The position numbers were made by a program, and so were the translations under genes. Shown piece after piece: positions 7,180-12,883 of a stretch of 12,883 nucleotides of DNA. Under the pieces are notes generated by a model. The model was not told the origin of the DNA, made no database searches, and was given only the letters and a program-made list of their open reading frames with translations. The stretch covers positions 1 to 12,883 of the forward strand of contig JANNFX010000031.1 of assembly GCA_031380225.1 (NCBI GenBank), written 5' to 3'. Position 1 is the first letter of the stretch. Each line of letters begins with the position of its first letter. This DNA comes from JANNFX01 sp031380225. GTDB taxonomy: Bacteria > Pseudomonadota > Alphaproteobacteria > Rhizobiales > Hyphomicrobiaceae.

Positions 7180-8001
7180 ATGACGACGATCAAGTTTTTG
7201 GTGTTTGCGGCGGCGGCGTTCGCGACATTCGGCTCAGCCACCGCCGAGCCGAATACCATAAAAGCTCCGGCAGCGACCGTCCATTTGGCGCCAGATGGTG
7301 CCGGTGCTGTCGCAGGTAATATGCCCGTTCCAGTGCCGTCATCGTCGATAGCTTGGCCCGTCGTTTCGGGTGAGGCCGCCGAAAAAGCAGTTGCGGCTCA
7401 AAAGGCCGAAGCAGTGCGGCCCGTTCCGCCGCCAGTGCCGACACTCCTGATCAACATCGATCTAGCAACGCAACGCATGGTCGTCACAGAAAACGGCGCC
7501 GGAAAGTTTACTTGGGCAGTGTCATCGGCCCGTGCCGGCTACCGCACGCCGACGGGAACGTTCAAGCCGACTTGGATGTCTGCGATGTGGTACTCGCGCC
7601 AATACGATATGTCGCCGATGCCTCACTCGGTCTTCTTCTCTGGCGGCACTGCAATTCACGCGACCTATGCGACGGGCCAGTTGGGCACTCCGGCATCCCA
7701 CGGGTGCGTGCGACTGTCTCCGAAGAATGCGAAAACGCTCTACAACATGGTTAGCAAGCACGGCAAAGAGCGCACGCGGATCACGGTTCACGGTCAACCG
7801 AAGAATGGATCCTGGAATGTTGCTAGTCAGAAGCAGCGAAATGTTCGCCGTTACGCCGCTATGCCTTATGGTTACGCCCCGCCAGGATGGTACTCGGGAC
7901 AATACTATCGGCCAGCCCCGTCACGGTCCTACTATGTTCCGCGCCGTGCTGTGAAGCGCGGATACCGGGCGCCGGGATACGCCTACGGCTACGGCTATTG
8001 A
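7180..8001 (+). CDS. L,D-transpeptidase (YkuD domain) with Tyr-rich tail
   Basis: The 273-residue product has a signal peptide (cleavage near ATA at 22), a low-complexity Ala/Pro/Val region to about 88, a YkuD domain at about 89-205 and a 48-residue C-terminal tail. The catalytic set is intact: AIHAT with His160 and SHGCVRL with Cys176. The domain is clearly a paralogue of the preceding gene, sharing YGTP/YRTP, R/K-W(F/Y)S-x-K/R-x-YD, APMH/SPMPH and the RIT ending. The tail holds 13 tyrosines in about 49 residues together with Gly, Pro and Arg (PYGYAPPGWYSGQYYRPAP), like the basic Tyr/Gly-rich tails of many alphaproteobacterial envelope proteins; its role is unknown. The gene follows its paralogue in a likely operon. 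Its stop codon directly abuts that of the convergent minus-strand gene, leaving no room for a terminator between them. Confidence 0.94.
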   Translation: MTTIKFLVFAAAAFATFGSATAEPNTIKAPAATVHLAPDGAGAVAGNMPVPVPSSSIAWPVVSGEAAEKAVAAQKAEAVRPVPPPVPTLLINIDLATQRMVVTENGAGKFTWAVSSARAGYRTPTGTFKPTWMSAMWYSRQYDMSPMPHSVFFSGGTAIHATYATGQLGTPASHGCVRLSPKNAKTLYNMVSKHGKERTRITVHGQPKNGSWNVASQKQRNVRRYAAMPYGYAPPGWYSGQYYRPAPSRSYYVPRRAVKRGYRAPGYAYGYGY

Positions 8002-9180
8002 TCAAAACGGGTTCCAAGTTGGGCTCGACGTAAAGCGCACGTAACCAATGTTCGCGCCGAGCCTGAGCCCCAGTCCTGAGCGGATCGGAGCCATAATTAT
8101 GTCGCCGCCTTTCATCAGGGTGACGCCGACACCGCCAATGAGGTAGGCCGAGCCATCAATGCCCGTGAAAGATCGGTATAAGGCTGCCTTGTTCTCCAGC
8201 TTGTAAATCAGGAACAGTGTTCGCGACCCCGAAGCACCGAAATCCGTGCCGATCGACGGGCCATGCCAGTAGATTTTTTCGACGCTGCCGCGGTTCAGAT
8301 ATAGTGTGCCTTCACCGTAGCGCAGACCTGCCAGCAGTGCGCCCCCGCCTTCGGTCCCTAGAATGTACCCGGTAGGCCGCCCTGACGTGCTGAATGTATG
8401 TTCGATGACACCTGCAAGCGAGGTCGACACGGCGCCAAAAAACCCTCGCGTTGCCGCCTGGATTTCTTCAATCGTGTAACCGGTCTCGGAACTGGCGGGT
8501 AGTGAATCTGGAATTGGCGGTTCAAGCGCCGCAACTTCAGCCGCTGGTGGTGAGGCGGGTGCTGGTGCTGGGGCGACGGGTATGGGGTTGGTCTTTGCCG
8601 TCCACTTCTGAAGTGGTTCTTTAGGCTGCGATTTGGGAGCAACCATCGGCTCAACTGGTTTCACAGCTGGTGCCGGTTCAACTGGCTTGGCAGCAGCGAC
8701 GGCCGTTGGTGCTGGCGCTGTTGGGATCGCGCCGATTTCAAGATCAACTTTGCCGAGCAGGTAGACCGATTTTTCTTTCATCACGCCGAGGAGTGCGTCT
8801 GCGGCAGCCTTGAGTTCGCTCAACGCCGCGCAATCGGCAGAGCCGCCTTCGCCTTGGCGGCCGAGAGTGTCGATCTTGTCCAAAAGCTCATTCGAGCGCA
8901 TATCAAATTCAGTGATCCGCCCGTCCTGCAAATAATCGTAGGCCTTGTCCTCGAAATCTTCGCCCCATTTTTTCTTATCGCTAAGAGTCCTGATACGCTG
9001 TTTGAGCTTCGGCTGCGCTTCGGCATTGAAGGCCCTGAGAGAGGCTCCGGACGCATCGACGGCGGCAGCGAATTTGTTTGGCGCGCAAGGCTCAGCGCGC
9101 GCGAAGGTCGCCGGCGCCGCCGCGGTCATCGCAATCATCGCCGCAATTTTCGATACCGTGGGGCCGGTCTTCCAAGCCAT
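8002..9180 (-). CDS. Secreted protein with EipA-like DUF1134 C-terminal domain
   Basis: The 392-residue product begins with a signal peptide (to about residue 29, ATFARA). Residues 31-148 are mostly helical with Cys32 and Cys117, which may pair. Residues 150-230 form a Pro/Ala/Lys linker with a repeated KPVEP. Residues 233-392 match DUF1134: GYTIEEI, TRGFFGAVST, GYILGTEGGG, GTLYLNRG, WHGPSIGTDFGASGSR, GVGVTLMKGGDIIMAPIRSG and LGANIGYVRF. DUF1134 defines EipA, a small periplasmic beta-barrel protein needed for envelope integrity in Brucella abortus. As I recall, that protein is roughly half this length, so the helical part and linker are extra. The ATG at 9180 has GGAG eight bases upstream. 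A thioesterase gene ends 59 bp before it on the same strand. I judge the domain call strong and an envelope role likely. Confidence 0.88.
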   Translation of the reverse strand: MAWKTGPTVSKIAAMIAMTAAAPATFARAEPCAPNKFAAAVDASGASLRAFNAEAQPKLKQRIRTLSDKKKWGEDFEDKAYDYLQDGRITEFDMRSNELLDKIDTLGRQGEGGSADCAALSELKAAADALLGVMKEKSVYLLGKVDLEIGAIPTAPAPTAVAAAKPVEPAPAVKPVEPMVAPKSQPKEPLQKWTAKTNPIPVAPAPAPASPPAAEVAALEPPIPDSLPASSETGYTIEEIQAATRGFFGAVSTSLAGVIEHTFSTSGRPTGYILGTEGGGALLAGLRYGEGTLYLNRGSVEKIYWHGPSIGTDFGASGSRTLFLIYKLENKAALYRSFTGIDGSAYLIGGVGVTLMKGGDIIMAPIRSGLGLRLGANIGYVRFTSSPTWNPF

Positions 9181-9196
9181 TCAAACGTCTCCAAAC

Positions 9197-9224
9197 TTTA
9201 TCGCCGTAAGCCGGCACGCTTCAA
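9197..9224 (-). promoter_or_regulatory. Possible promoter of the EipA-like gene
   Basis: On the minus strand TTGAAG (9224-9219) and GATAAA (9202-9197) are separated by 16 bases. The implied transcript would have a leader of only about ten bases, close to the ribosome binding site, which weakens the case. Confidence 0.25.
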
Positions 9225-9239
9225 CTGAGTATCATGTTG

Positions 9240-9644
9240 TCATAACGTGCGCTTTGTGGCCAATTTAGCTTCGAAGCGGGCTCGATCGACAATGACCCGG
9301 ATATGGGTGCCATTGCCTATGGTGTCAAAGCCGTCATGGGCTGAGATGGTAAACACCAGTTTTCGGCCGTCTATGGCCTGTAATTCAGCGGTTGCTGTGA
9401 CGGTGGCGCCGATCGGCGTCGGAGCGCTGTGCGTCACGTCAAGATGCATGCCGAGCGTGATGTAACCCGGTGGTAATAACTGTTCGACGCAGTCAATCGC
9501 CGCTGCTTCCATAAGCGCGATCATCATTGGGCTGGCAAACACAGCGACACGGCCGCTGCCAACCGTGGGCGCGAGGTGCGCCTCCATAACAGTGAGCGAT
9601 GAGCGTCCTGTTCCGCCTGCCTTGAGACCTGAGAAATCGGGCAT
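9240..9644 (-). CDS. Hotdog-fold acyl-CoA thioesterase (FlK type)
   Basis: The 134-residue product matches the fluoroacetyl-CoA thioesterase FlK along its whole length. VFASPMMIALMEAAA aligns with VFATGFMVGLMEWA of FlK, VTHSAPTPIG with VTHTAATPPG, and SAHDGFDTIGNGTH with SAHDGVDEIGSGTH. The FlK triad Thr42-Glu50-His76 corresponds to Ser38, Glu46 and His72 here (numbered from the ATG at 9644), so the first position is Ser instead of Thr. The enzyme should hydrolyse a short or branched acyl-CoA; most relatives are not fluoroacetate-specific and nothing nearby indicates fluoroacetate. An in-frame ATG at 9659 is possible, but AAGGA lies just before the ATG at 9644 and nothing lies before the other. 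Cytoplasmic, no signal peptide. It is followed on the same strand by the EipA-like gene, with no evident functional link. Confidence 0.88.
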   Translation of the reverse strand: MPDFSGLKAGGTGRSSLTVMEAHLAPTVGSGRVAVFASPMMIALMEAAAIDCVEQLLPPGYITLGMHLDVTHSAPTPIGATVTATAELQAIDGRKLVFTISAHDGFDTIGNGTHIRVIVDRARFEAKLATKRTL

Positions 9645-9648
9645 GAAA

Positions 9649-9653
9649 TCCTT
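9649..9653 (-). promoter_or_regulatory. Ribosome binding site deciding the thioesterase start
   Basis: AAGGA on the minus strand sits four bases before the ATG at 9644 and inside the alternative longer frame from 9659. This favours 9644 as the start. Confidence 0.6.
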
Positions 9654-9874
9654 ATGCATTTATAGCGGCAGTCGCGGTTTACACTGGCTGCCTTTGTAGT
9701 CCGGATAACCTGGCTAGACTTAGTGCAGCAACAGCCATAGTCGCATCCAGGCAGTTTCCGAGCCGGACTTTAGCCAAAATGTGCCGCGAACGGCTTTAAG
9801 TCAGCGATTTCGCCCGCGGTACACAGGGCTTTTCGTAAACATTTACTAATTTCTGGCACCACTGCCTATGCGCG

Positions 9875-9915
9875 CTCGATTCCGGGCGCTGCGCCGGGTC
9901 TTCGACCGAATCGAG
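9875..9915 (+). promoter_or_regulatory. Inverted repeat in the leader of the methyltransferase gene
   Basis: CTCGATTC (9875-9882) is a perfect inverted repeat of GAATCGAG (9908-9915). Between the arms, GGTC and GACC (9897-9900, 9904-9907) can form a second small hairpin around TTC. The right arm covers the bases where a ribosome binding site should lie and reaches the possible GTG start at 9915. The rest of the 260-bp divergent gap (9660-9874) holds GTAAA-CA-TTTAC at 9835-9846 and no convincing promoter that I can see. Confidence 0.4.
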
Positions 9916-9923
9916 TGAATACA

Positions 9924-10427
9924 ATGGCAGCGACGGCTGAAAAATCAGGTCAGGCACTGGCGCTTGAAGGCACTTTCCTCGGCATTGATAGTTCGAGTTG
10001 GACGGCTTGGCTGTCGTACTTTATCGGCTTTCAACTTGGCGCTGTATTAAACCCTGTGGCAGCATCAGAACTCGCAGCTGGCCGCGGCGGCGCGATGATT
10101 ATGATCGTGGCGGTGGTGGCGTTCTTCGCACTCATTATTCCGATCCAGCGCTTTATGGATTTTTCTCTGAAGTCGAACACCTATGGAGTGCCCGTAAAAT
10201 TAGTGACTGGTGGTGTGTTTCAATATTCCCGCAATCCGATCTACGTTGCATTTTTGGTCCCTCTGTTGTCGATTAGCCAGATGTCTTGGATCGCCACTGC
10301 CGCAGCGGTTGCGATATATATCTTGGCCATGAACCGCTGGGTTATTTCACGGGAGGAGCGCGTCCTTGAGGAAAAATTTGGCGACGACTACCGTGCATAC
10401 AAAGCCAGCGTGCGGCGCTGGGTGTAG
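9924..10427 (+). CDS. Membrane methyltransferase of the isoprenylcysteine/phospholipid methyltransferase type
   Basis: The 167-residue protein has three to four hydrophobic segments (about 26-48, 56-78 and 104-136). It carries the two motifs shared by ICMT and PEMT-like enzymes: GGVFQYSRNPIY (96-107), a variant of G-x-Y-x-x-x-R-H/N-P-x-Y, and the C-terminal EERVLEEKFGDDYRAYKASVRRWV region (144-167) with paired Glu and the final R-W. These bind S-adenosylmethionine at the membrane face. Bacterial members methylate diverse lipids or small molecules, and the substrate cannot be told from sequence. A GTG at 9915 is in frame and would add three residues; I favour the ATG at 9924, but neither has a good ribosome binding site. 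The gene converges on the minus-strand secreted-protein gene with an 11-bp gap and is divergent from the thioesterase gene. Confidence 0.87.
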   Translation: MAATAEKSGQALALEGTFLGIDSSSWTAWLSYFIGFQLGAVLNPVAASELAAGRGGAMIMIVAVVAFFALIIPIQRFMDFSLKSNTYGVPVKLVTGGVFQYSRNPIYVAFLVPLLSISQMSWIATAAAVAIYILAMNRWVISREERVLEEKFGDDYRAYKASVRRWV

Positions 10428-10438
10428 GTCGGCGCGCG

Positions 10439-10888
10439 CTATTCCTCTTTGGTCCAGCTATCAAAATTCATATCGAGCAGTCCGGGAAACGCGCGCCCAT
10501 CGGGGCCGATTTCAAGCCACGCCTCGCGGCAATTGATTAATTTCATTTTGCGGCAGCTTGTGGTGCGGCCAGTATTGGGATCGCGGTCAACGCACTTAAA
10601 AGCCTTGTCCCAACCCTCAGTCACTTTTAGGGCTTCGACTTCGAAGACTTTGGCATTTTCACTAGTGAAGCCACTCTTAAGCGTTTGAGCCTTCTCAGTG
10701 ACGACACCTGCTGGGCAAATTTTGGCAGCAGCTACGGCTTGACCATAGCGCGCGCCTGCATCGGCAGCACTGATGTCGCCAGCGGCAGCTTGGAAACTGT
10801 TTGTTAACACTGCTGCATGGACTGCCAGGGTAATTAATGCCAGCCGACGGGCCGAGGCGGGGCATCGCCGAAACAATAAGATGCTCAT
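10439..10888 (-). CDS. Small secreted protein with four conserved-looking cysteines, function unknown
   Basis: I do not recognise a family. The 149-residue product starts with a signal peptide (MSILLFRRCP, hydrophobic to about residue 30, cleavage near AAA at 36). The mature part has Cys58, Cys99, Cys112 and Cys120, an even number that could form two disulfides, a DPNTGRTTSC turn and an aromatic C-terminus (LDMNFDSWTKEE). The ATG at 10888 is preceded by AAGGA ten bases upstream; a TTG at 10909 in the same frame would add seven residues before the signal peptide and overlap the preceding stop, so I reject it. The gene begins 17 bp after the complex I subunit gene ends and is almost certainly cotranscribed with it. 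A periplasmic role is implied by the signal peptide only. Confidence 0.75.
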   Translation of the reverse strand: MSILLFRRCPASARRLALITLAVHAAVLTNSFQAAAGDISAADAGARYGQAVAAAKICPAGVVTEKAQTLKSGFTSENAKVFEVEALKVTEGWDKAFKCVDRDPNTGRTTSCRKMKLINCREAWLEIGPDGRAFPGLLDMNFDSWTKEE

Positions 10889-10905
10889 GGCCGCCCGTCC
10901 TTTTT

Positions 10906-11211
10906 TCAATGTGTCCAGGTTACCCGGCGGCCAAACTTGAAGTTATCGGCGTACGATTTTCTGAGCGGCTTGCGCGGTGTTGGCTCGGAAACCGTATATG
11001 CGAGACCATTGCGCTGGCAGTAAGCCACCGCGTCGTCCTTGGATTGAAACTCAAGCCGAACTTGGGACGACGTATCAGGCGACGATGTCCATCCCATCAG
11101 CGGATCGATGCTCCGCGCGGCGGACGGCTCCATTTCGAGCACCCAGTCTGCCATCCTGGCTTCTCCCGATTGCATGGCGGTCTTAGCTGGCTTGAAAATG
11201 CGCGCGGACAT
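10906..11211 (-). CDS. NADH:ubiquinone oxidoreductase accessory subunit, NDUFS4 family
   Basis: The 101-residue protein matches the ETC complex I subunit family (NDUFS4, also called the 18-kDa or AQDQ subunit) along its whole length: PAKTAMQSG (8-16), W-x-L-E-x-EP (23-29), DPLMGWTSSPDTSSQV (36-51), KDDAVAYCQRNGLAY (58-72), EP, SYADNFKF and the terminal WTH. In mitochondria and alphaproteobacteria this subunit stabilises the junction of the electron-input and quinone modules of complex I on the cytoplasmic side. It is usually coded apart from the main nuo operon, as here. A TTG at 11250 in the same frame would add 13 residues, but the conserved MSARIFKP start and GAGG just upstream favour 11211. 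The following secreted-protein gene lies 17 bp downstream. Confidence 0.93.
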   Translation of the reverse strand: MSARIFKPAKTAMQSGEARMADWVLEMEPSAARSIDPLMGWTSSPDTSSQVRLEFQSKDDAVAYCQRNGLAYTVSEPTPRKPLRKSYADNFKFGRRVTWTH

Positions 11212-11240
11212 GGGAGCCTCATCATGAGTAGCGACTGCAG

Positions 11241-11269
11241 TTGCTCGCAAAGCGATGGCTGCAAGTCAA
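11241..11269 (-). promoter_or_regulatory. Possible promoter of the NDUFS4-like gene
   Basis: On the minus strand GCTTGACTTG carries a TTGACT -35 element at 11269-11264, matching the CTTGAC form common in alphaproteobacteria. At 17-base spacing the -10 position reads GAGCAA, which is poor. The implied leader is about 35 bases. Support comes from the -35 alone. Confidence 0.3.
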
Positions 11270-11301
11270 GCGGTGTGCTGTCGCTGGCGAGTGATGCCTG
11301 T

Positions 11302-12883
11302 CTAAATGATCAGGAAATCAGCGTGCGTCAAGCCCAGATGCTTGCCGAGGATGGCAATTTGGAATGCTCCCCCGGCGGCACTGCCATTGCCATCATAAAT
11401 CAGTGCTCCGGTGTTGGCATTGTATACGATGCGCCGCGCTCCGGTCTCTGCGAAAGTGCCTTCGACAAATGCCGCATCGTCGAGAGTGCCCGCGTGGCCG
11501 TCGAGTGCGCGAAACACTGCGCTGTCGAGCACGATGACGTCATTGCCAACCTGGAAGCCGGAAATTTGATCAATTCCTGATGTTGATGTCACAGCAGTAT
11601 TGAACACGAATTGGTCAGCGCCAGCTTCGCCAAAAAGCGTGTCGGTCCCGGCTCCGATGTAGAAGGTGTCGTTGCCGTTGCCACCATGGAGTTGATCATT
11701 GCCGCTGTCGCCCCAGATCCGGTCGTTGCCATCGCCACCATTGACATAATCGTTGCCTATCCCGGCGTGCAGTTGATCTTTACCGTTCATGCCGTTGATG
11801 CTGTCATTGCCGGAGCCGGCGTAGATTGTGTCATTGCCGCCGTATGCGTAGATCCGGTCATCCCCGCCGCGTGAGAGTATGATATCGGCAAGGTTTGTTG
11901 GTTTGGGTTGTCCACGCACGGTTGCTGACGCAGCAATGGCGTCGTTCGCATTTGTGCCATTGATCGTCACACCAAAAATTTCATCGGCAAATATTGACTT
12001 GTCGTTGAAGCGGATTTCTTCGAAGCCGAATAGAATGTCGTATTTTTGGCCACTGTAGACCACGACGCCGAGGCTATTGTCGGTCGCATCCGCAATATAA
12101 CTGGCGGACACATCGTTGATGACAAAAACGTCGCGATCGGTCGCGCCAGTCAATTCCTCGGTTGCTGCCACGTCGTCATAATAGAGCGTAGCGCTTGGTG
12201 TGATCAGCAGCTTGCCGATCGAGCCGGTGACGAGGTCAGCGTAATAGAGATAGCCATCCGGACCCTGCTTGAAATGGACGGGCGCAAATCCGCTTGTGGT
12301 GGTCGCAATATACGTGATGTCTTGCGGGTTGTGGATGTCCACCATGTAGATTTCGCCCTGGACGACATCGGCGAAAAAATACTTGCCCTGAAATTCGGTT
12401 CCGTATTGGCCCCCGTTGTAAACACTGTTCGCGCCGATGATGGCTTGGATCTGGAAGCCCGGATCAGCGTTGCCGTGGGAAAACGCGCGAACGGGAGGGG
12501 TTACAACGATGCTGCCATTGGCAACGCCAGCGTAGAAAGCCGCAGCACCGGCGGCGGTTTCGTAAATTGGAGTGCGCAAGAAAGTGCCATTGTCGCCGCC
12601 TTCATAGTAAGGCCAGCCGAAATTGGCGCCGGGTCCGCCGGTGTTGATCTCTTCGTAAGAAAACCAGCCGGTTTCACTGAGGATCAGATGCCCGTCCTGA
12701 TCGAACGCGGCCGCAAACGGATTGCGGAGGCCGAGTTGATAGACTTTCGATTGATTGGAATTCAGATCTGCTTCCGCAAACGGGTTATCGGCGACGCCTT
12801 GGCCAGTCATGGGATCGATCCTCAGGACTTTGCCGCTGAGGCTGTCAAGTGATTGGACGTCTTTCGTGCGCGGGTCAGCATAG
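11302..12883 (-). CDS. Glucose/sorbosone-dehydrogenase-type beta-propeller fused to RTX repeats (5' end outside window)
   Basis: The frame is open to the right edge, so the N-terminal propeller blades are missing; an internal ATG at 12810 is not the start. The visible part begins SLSGKVLRIDP, then YQLGLRNPFAAAFDQDGHL, EEINTGGPGANFGWPYYEGG and further blades ending GPDGYLYYADLVTGSIGKL. These are hallmarks of the PQQ-type sugar dehydrogenase family (GSDH). Next comes a segment ending DILFGFEEIRFNDKSIF, common in type I secreted proteins, then about ten GGxGxDxxx nonapeptides that bind calcium. A C-terminal domain ends LTHADFLII and probably contains the type I secretion signal. The protein should be exported in one step to the cell surface or medium. 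Sugar oxidation is possible, but the propeller's active site lies mostly outside the window, so it may be only structural. No ABC exporter gene is in view. There is no terminator before the NDUFS4-like gene. Confidence 0.9.
   Translation of the reverse strand, partial: YADPRTKDVQSLDSLSGKVLRIDPMTGQGVADNPFAEADLNSNQSKVYQLGLRNPFAAAFDQDGHLILSETGWFSYEEINTGGPGANFGWPYYEGGDNGTFLRTPIYETAAGAAAFYAGVANGSIVVTPPVRAFSHGNADPGFQIQAIIGANSVYNGGQYGTEFQGKYFFADVVQGEIYMVDIHNPQDITYIATTTSGFAPVHFKQGPDGYLYYADLVTGSIGKLLITPSATLYYDDVAATEELTGATDRDVFVINDVSASYIADATDNSLGVVVYSGQKYDILFGFEEIRFNDKSIFADEIFGVTINGTNANDAIAASATVRGQPKPTNLADIILSRGGDDRIYAYGGNDTIYAGSGNDSINGMNGKDQLHAGIGNDYVNGGDGNDRIWGDSGNDQLHGGNGNDTFYIGAGTDTLFGEAGADQFVFNTAVTSTSGIDQISGFQVGNDVIVLDSAVFRALDGHAGTLDDAAFVEGTFAETGARRIVYNANTGALIYDGNGSAAGGAFQIAILGKHLGLTHADFLII
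11614..11874 (-). repeat. RTX calcium-binding nonapeptide array
   Basis: About ten consecutive nine-residue units run from SRGGDDRIY through AYGGNDTIY, AGSGNDSIN, GGDGNDRIW and GGNGNDTFY to GEAGADQFV. The period is 27 bp with only an occasional departure from the GGxGxD core, and the units should fold into a calcium-loaded beta roll outside the cell. Confidence 0.9.

Noticed and set aside
7522..7902. Minus-strand frame of 126 codons
   Set aside because: It lies opposite the catalytic domain of the second L,D-transpeptidase and has an Arg-rich composition typical of shadow frames.
9835..9846. Near-palindrome GTAAACATTTAC as an operator or CtrA-like site
   Set aside because: Five-base arms around a two-base centre occur by chance in AT-rich gaps, and the sequence does not match the TTAA-N7-TTAAC pattern.
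11212..11250. TTG-initiated extension of the NDUFS4-like gene
   Set aside because: The family normally starts MSARI-x-x-PAKTAMQSG, and GAGG is correctly placed for the ATG at 11211.
11251..11301. Possible tRNA or small RNA in the gap before the RTX gene
   Set aside because: No cloverleaf with T-loop GTTCGA-type sequence can be formed; the short gap is adequately explained as promoter region.
10837..11580. Open frame of 247 codons on the plus strand
   Set aside because: It covers parts of three minus-strand genes, including the firmly identified NDUFS4 subunit, and has no domain or ribosome binding site.
11614..11874. 27-bp periodic DNA as a possible CRISPR or satellite array
   Set aside because: The periodicity is that of RTX nonapeptide codons inside a continuous frame, with no conserved DNA repeat and spacer structure.
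12046..12852. Open frame of 268 codons on the plus strand
   Set aside because: It lies opposite the propeller-RTX gene, whose family motifs are clear; its product has no recognisable motif and simply mirrors the codon pattern of the true gene.

Overview
The window reads as chromosomal DNA of an alphaproteobacterium, most likely of the order Hyphomicrobiales (Rhizobiales). The main pointers are an NDUFS4-type accessory subunit of respiratory complex I (in bacteria essentially an alphaproteobacterial gene), a DUF1134/EipA-type periplasmic domain, paired small L,D-transpeptidases and a mid-range GC content judged by eye. I see no transposase, integrase, phage gene, tRNA, rRNA or CRISPR array. 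No stretch longer than about 260 bases lacks a gene.

Layout, left to right. (1) Plus strand, 1-2903: a coiled-coil protein cut by the window edge, with two helix-hairpin-helix-like domains, followed 43 bp later by a membrane-anchored OmpA-type peptidoglycan-binding protein. The second protein carries three exact 122-residue repeats of paired BON-like units. A strong Rho-independent terminator follows. (2) Plus strand, 3108-4901: a secreted protein of nine gap-free TPR units with an unrecognised C-terminal domain. (3) Plus strand, 5070-6536: a class I DNA photolyase, preceded by a long hairpin. (4) Plus strand, 6727-8001: two tandem secreted L,D-transpeptidases. (5) Minus strand, 9644-8002: a hotdog thioesterase of the FlK type, then a secreted protein with a helical N-terminal part, a Pro/Ala linker and an EipA-like C-terminal domain. 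Its stop codon abuts the stop of the second transpeptidase. (6) Plus strand, 9924-10427: a membrane methyltransferase of the isoprenylcysteine/phospholipid methyltransferase type. (7) Minus strand, 11211-10439: the complex I NDUFS4-like subunit and a small secreted Cys-containing protein, probably one transcript. (8) Minus strand, from the right edge to 11302: a glucose/sorbosone-dehydrogenase-type beta-propeller fused to RTX calcium-binding repeats.

Five or six of the eleven genes act in or on the cell envelope: OmpA/BON, secreted TPR, two transpeptidases, EipA-like and possibly the HhH coiled-coil protein. It is reasonable, but an inference, that part of this stretch is an envelope-maintenance neighbourhood in which peptidoglycan is cross-linked and tied to periplasmic or outer-membrane structures. 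Photolyase, thioesterase, methyltransferase, complex I subunit and RTX protein look like unrelated neighbours. The most unusual features are the exact repeat architecture of the OmpA/BON protein, the enlarged EipA-domain protein and the propeller-RTX chimera. I do not see a clear new multi-gene system such as a defence or mobile system.
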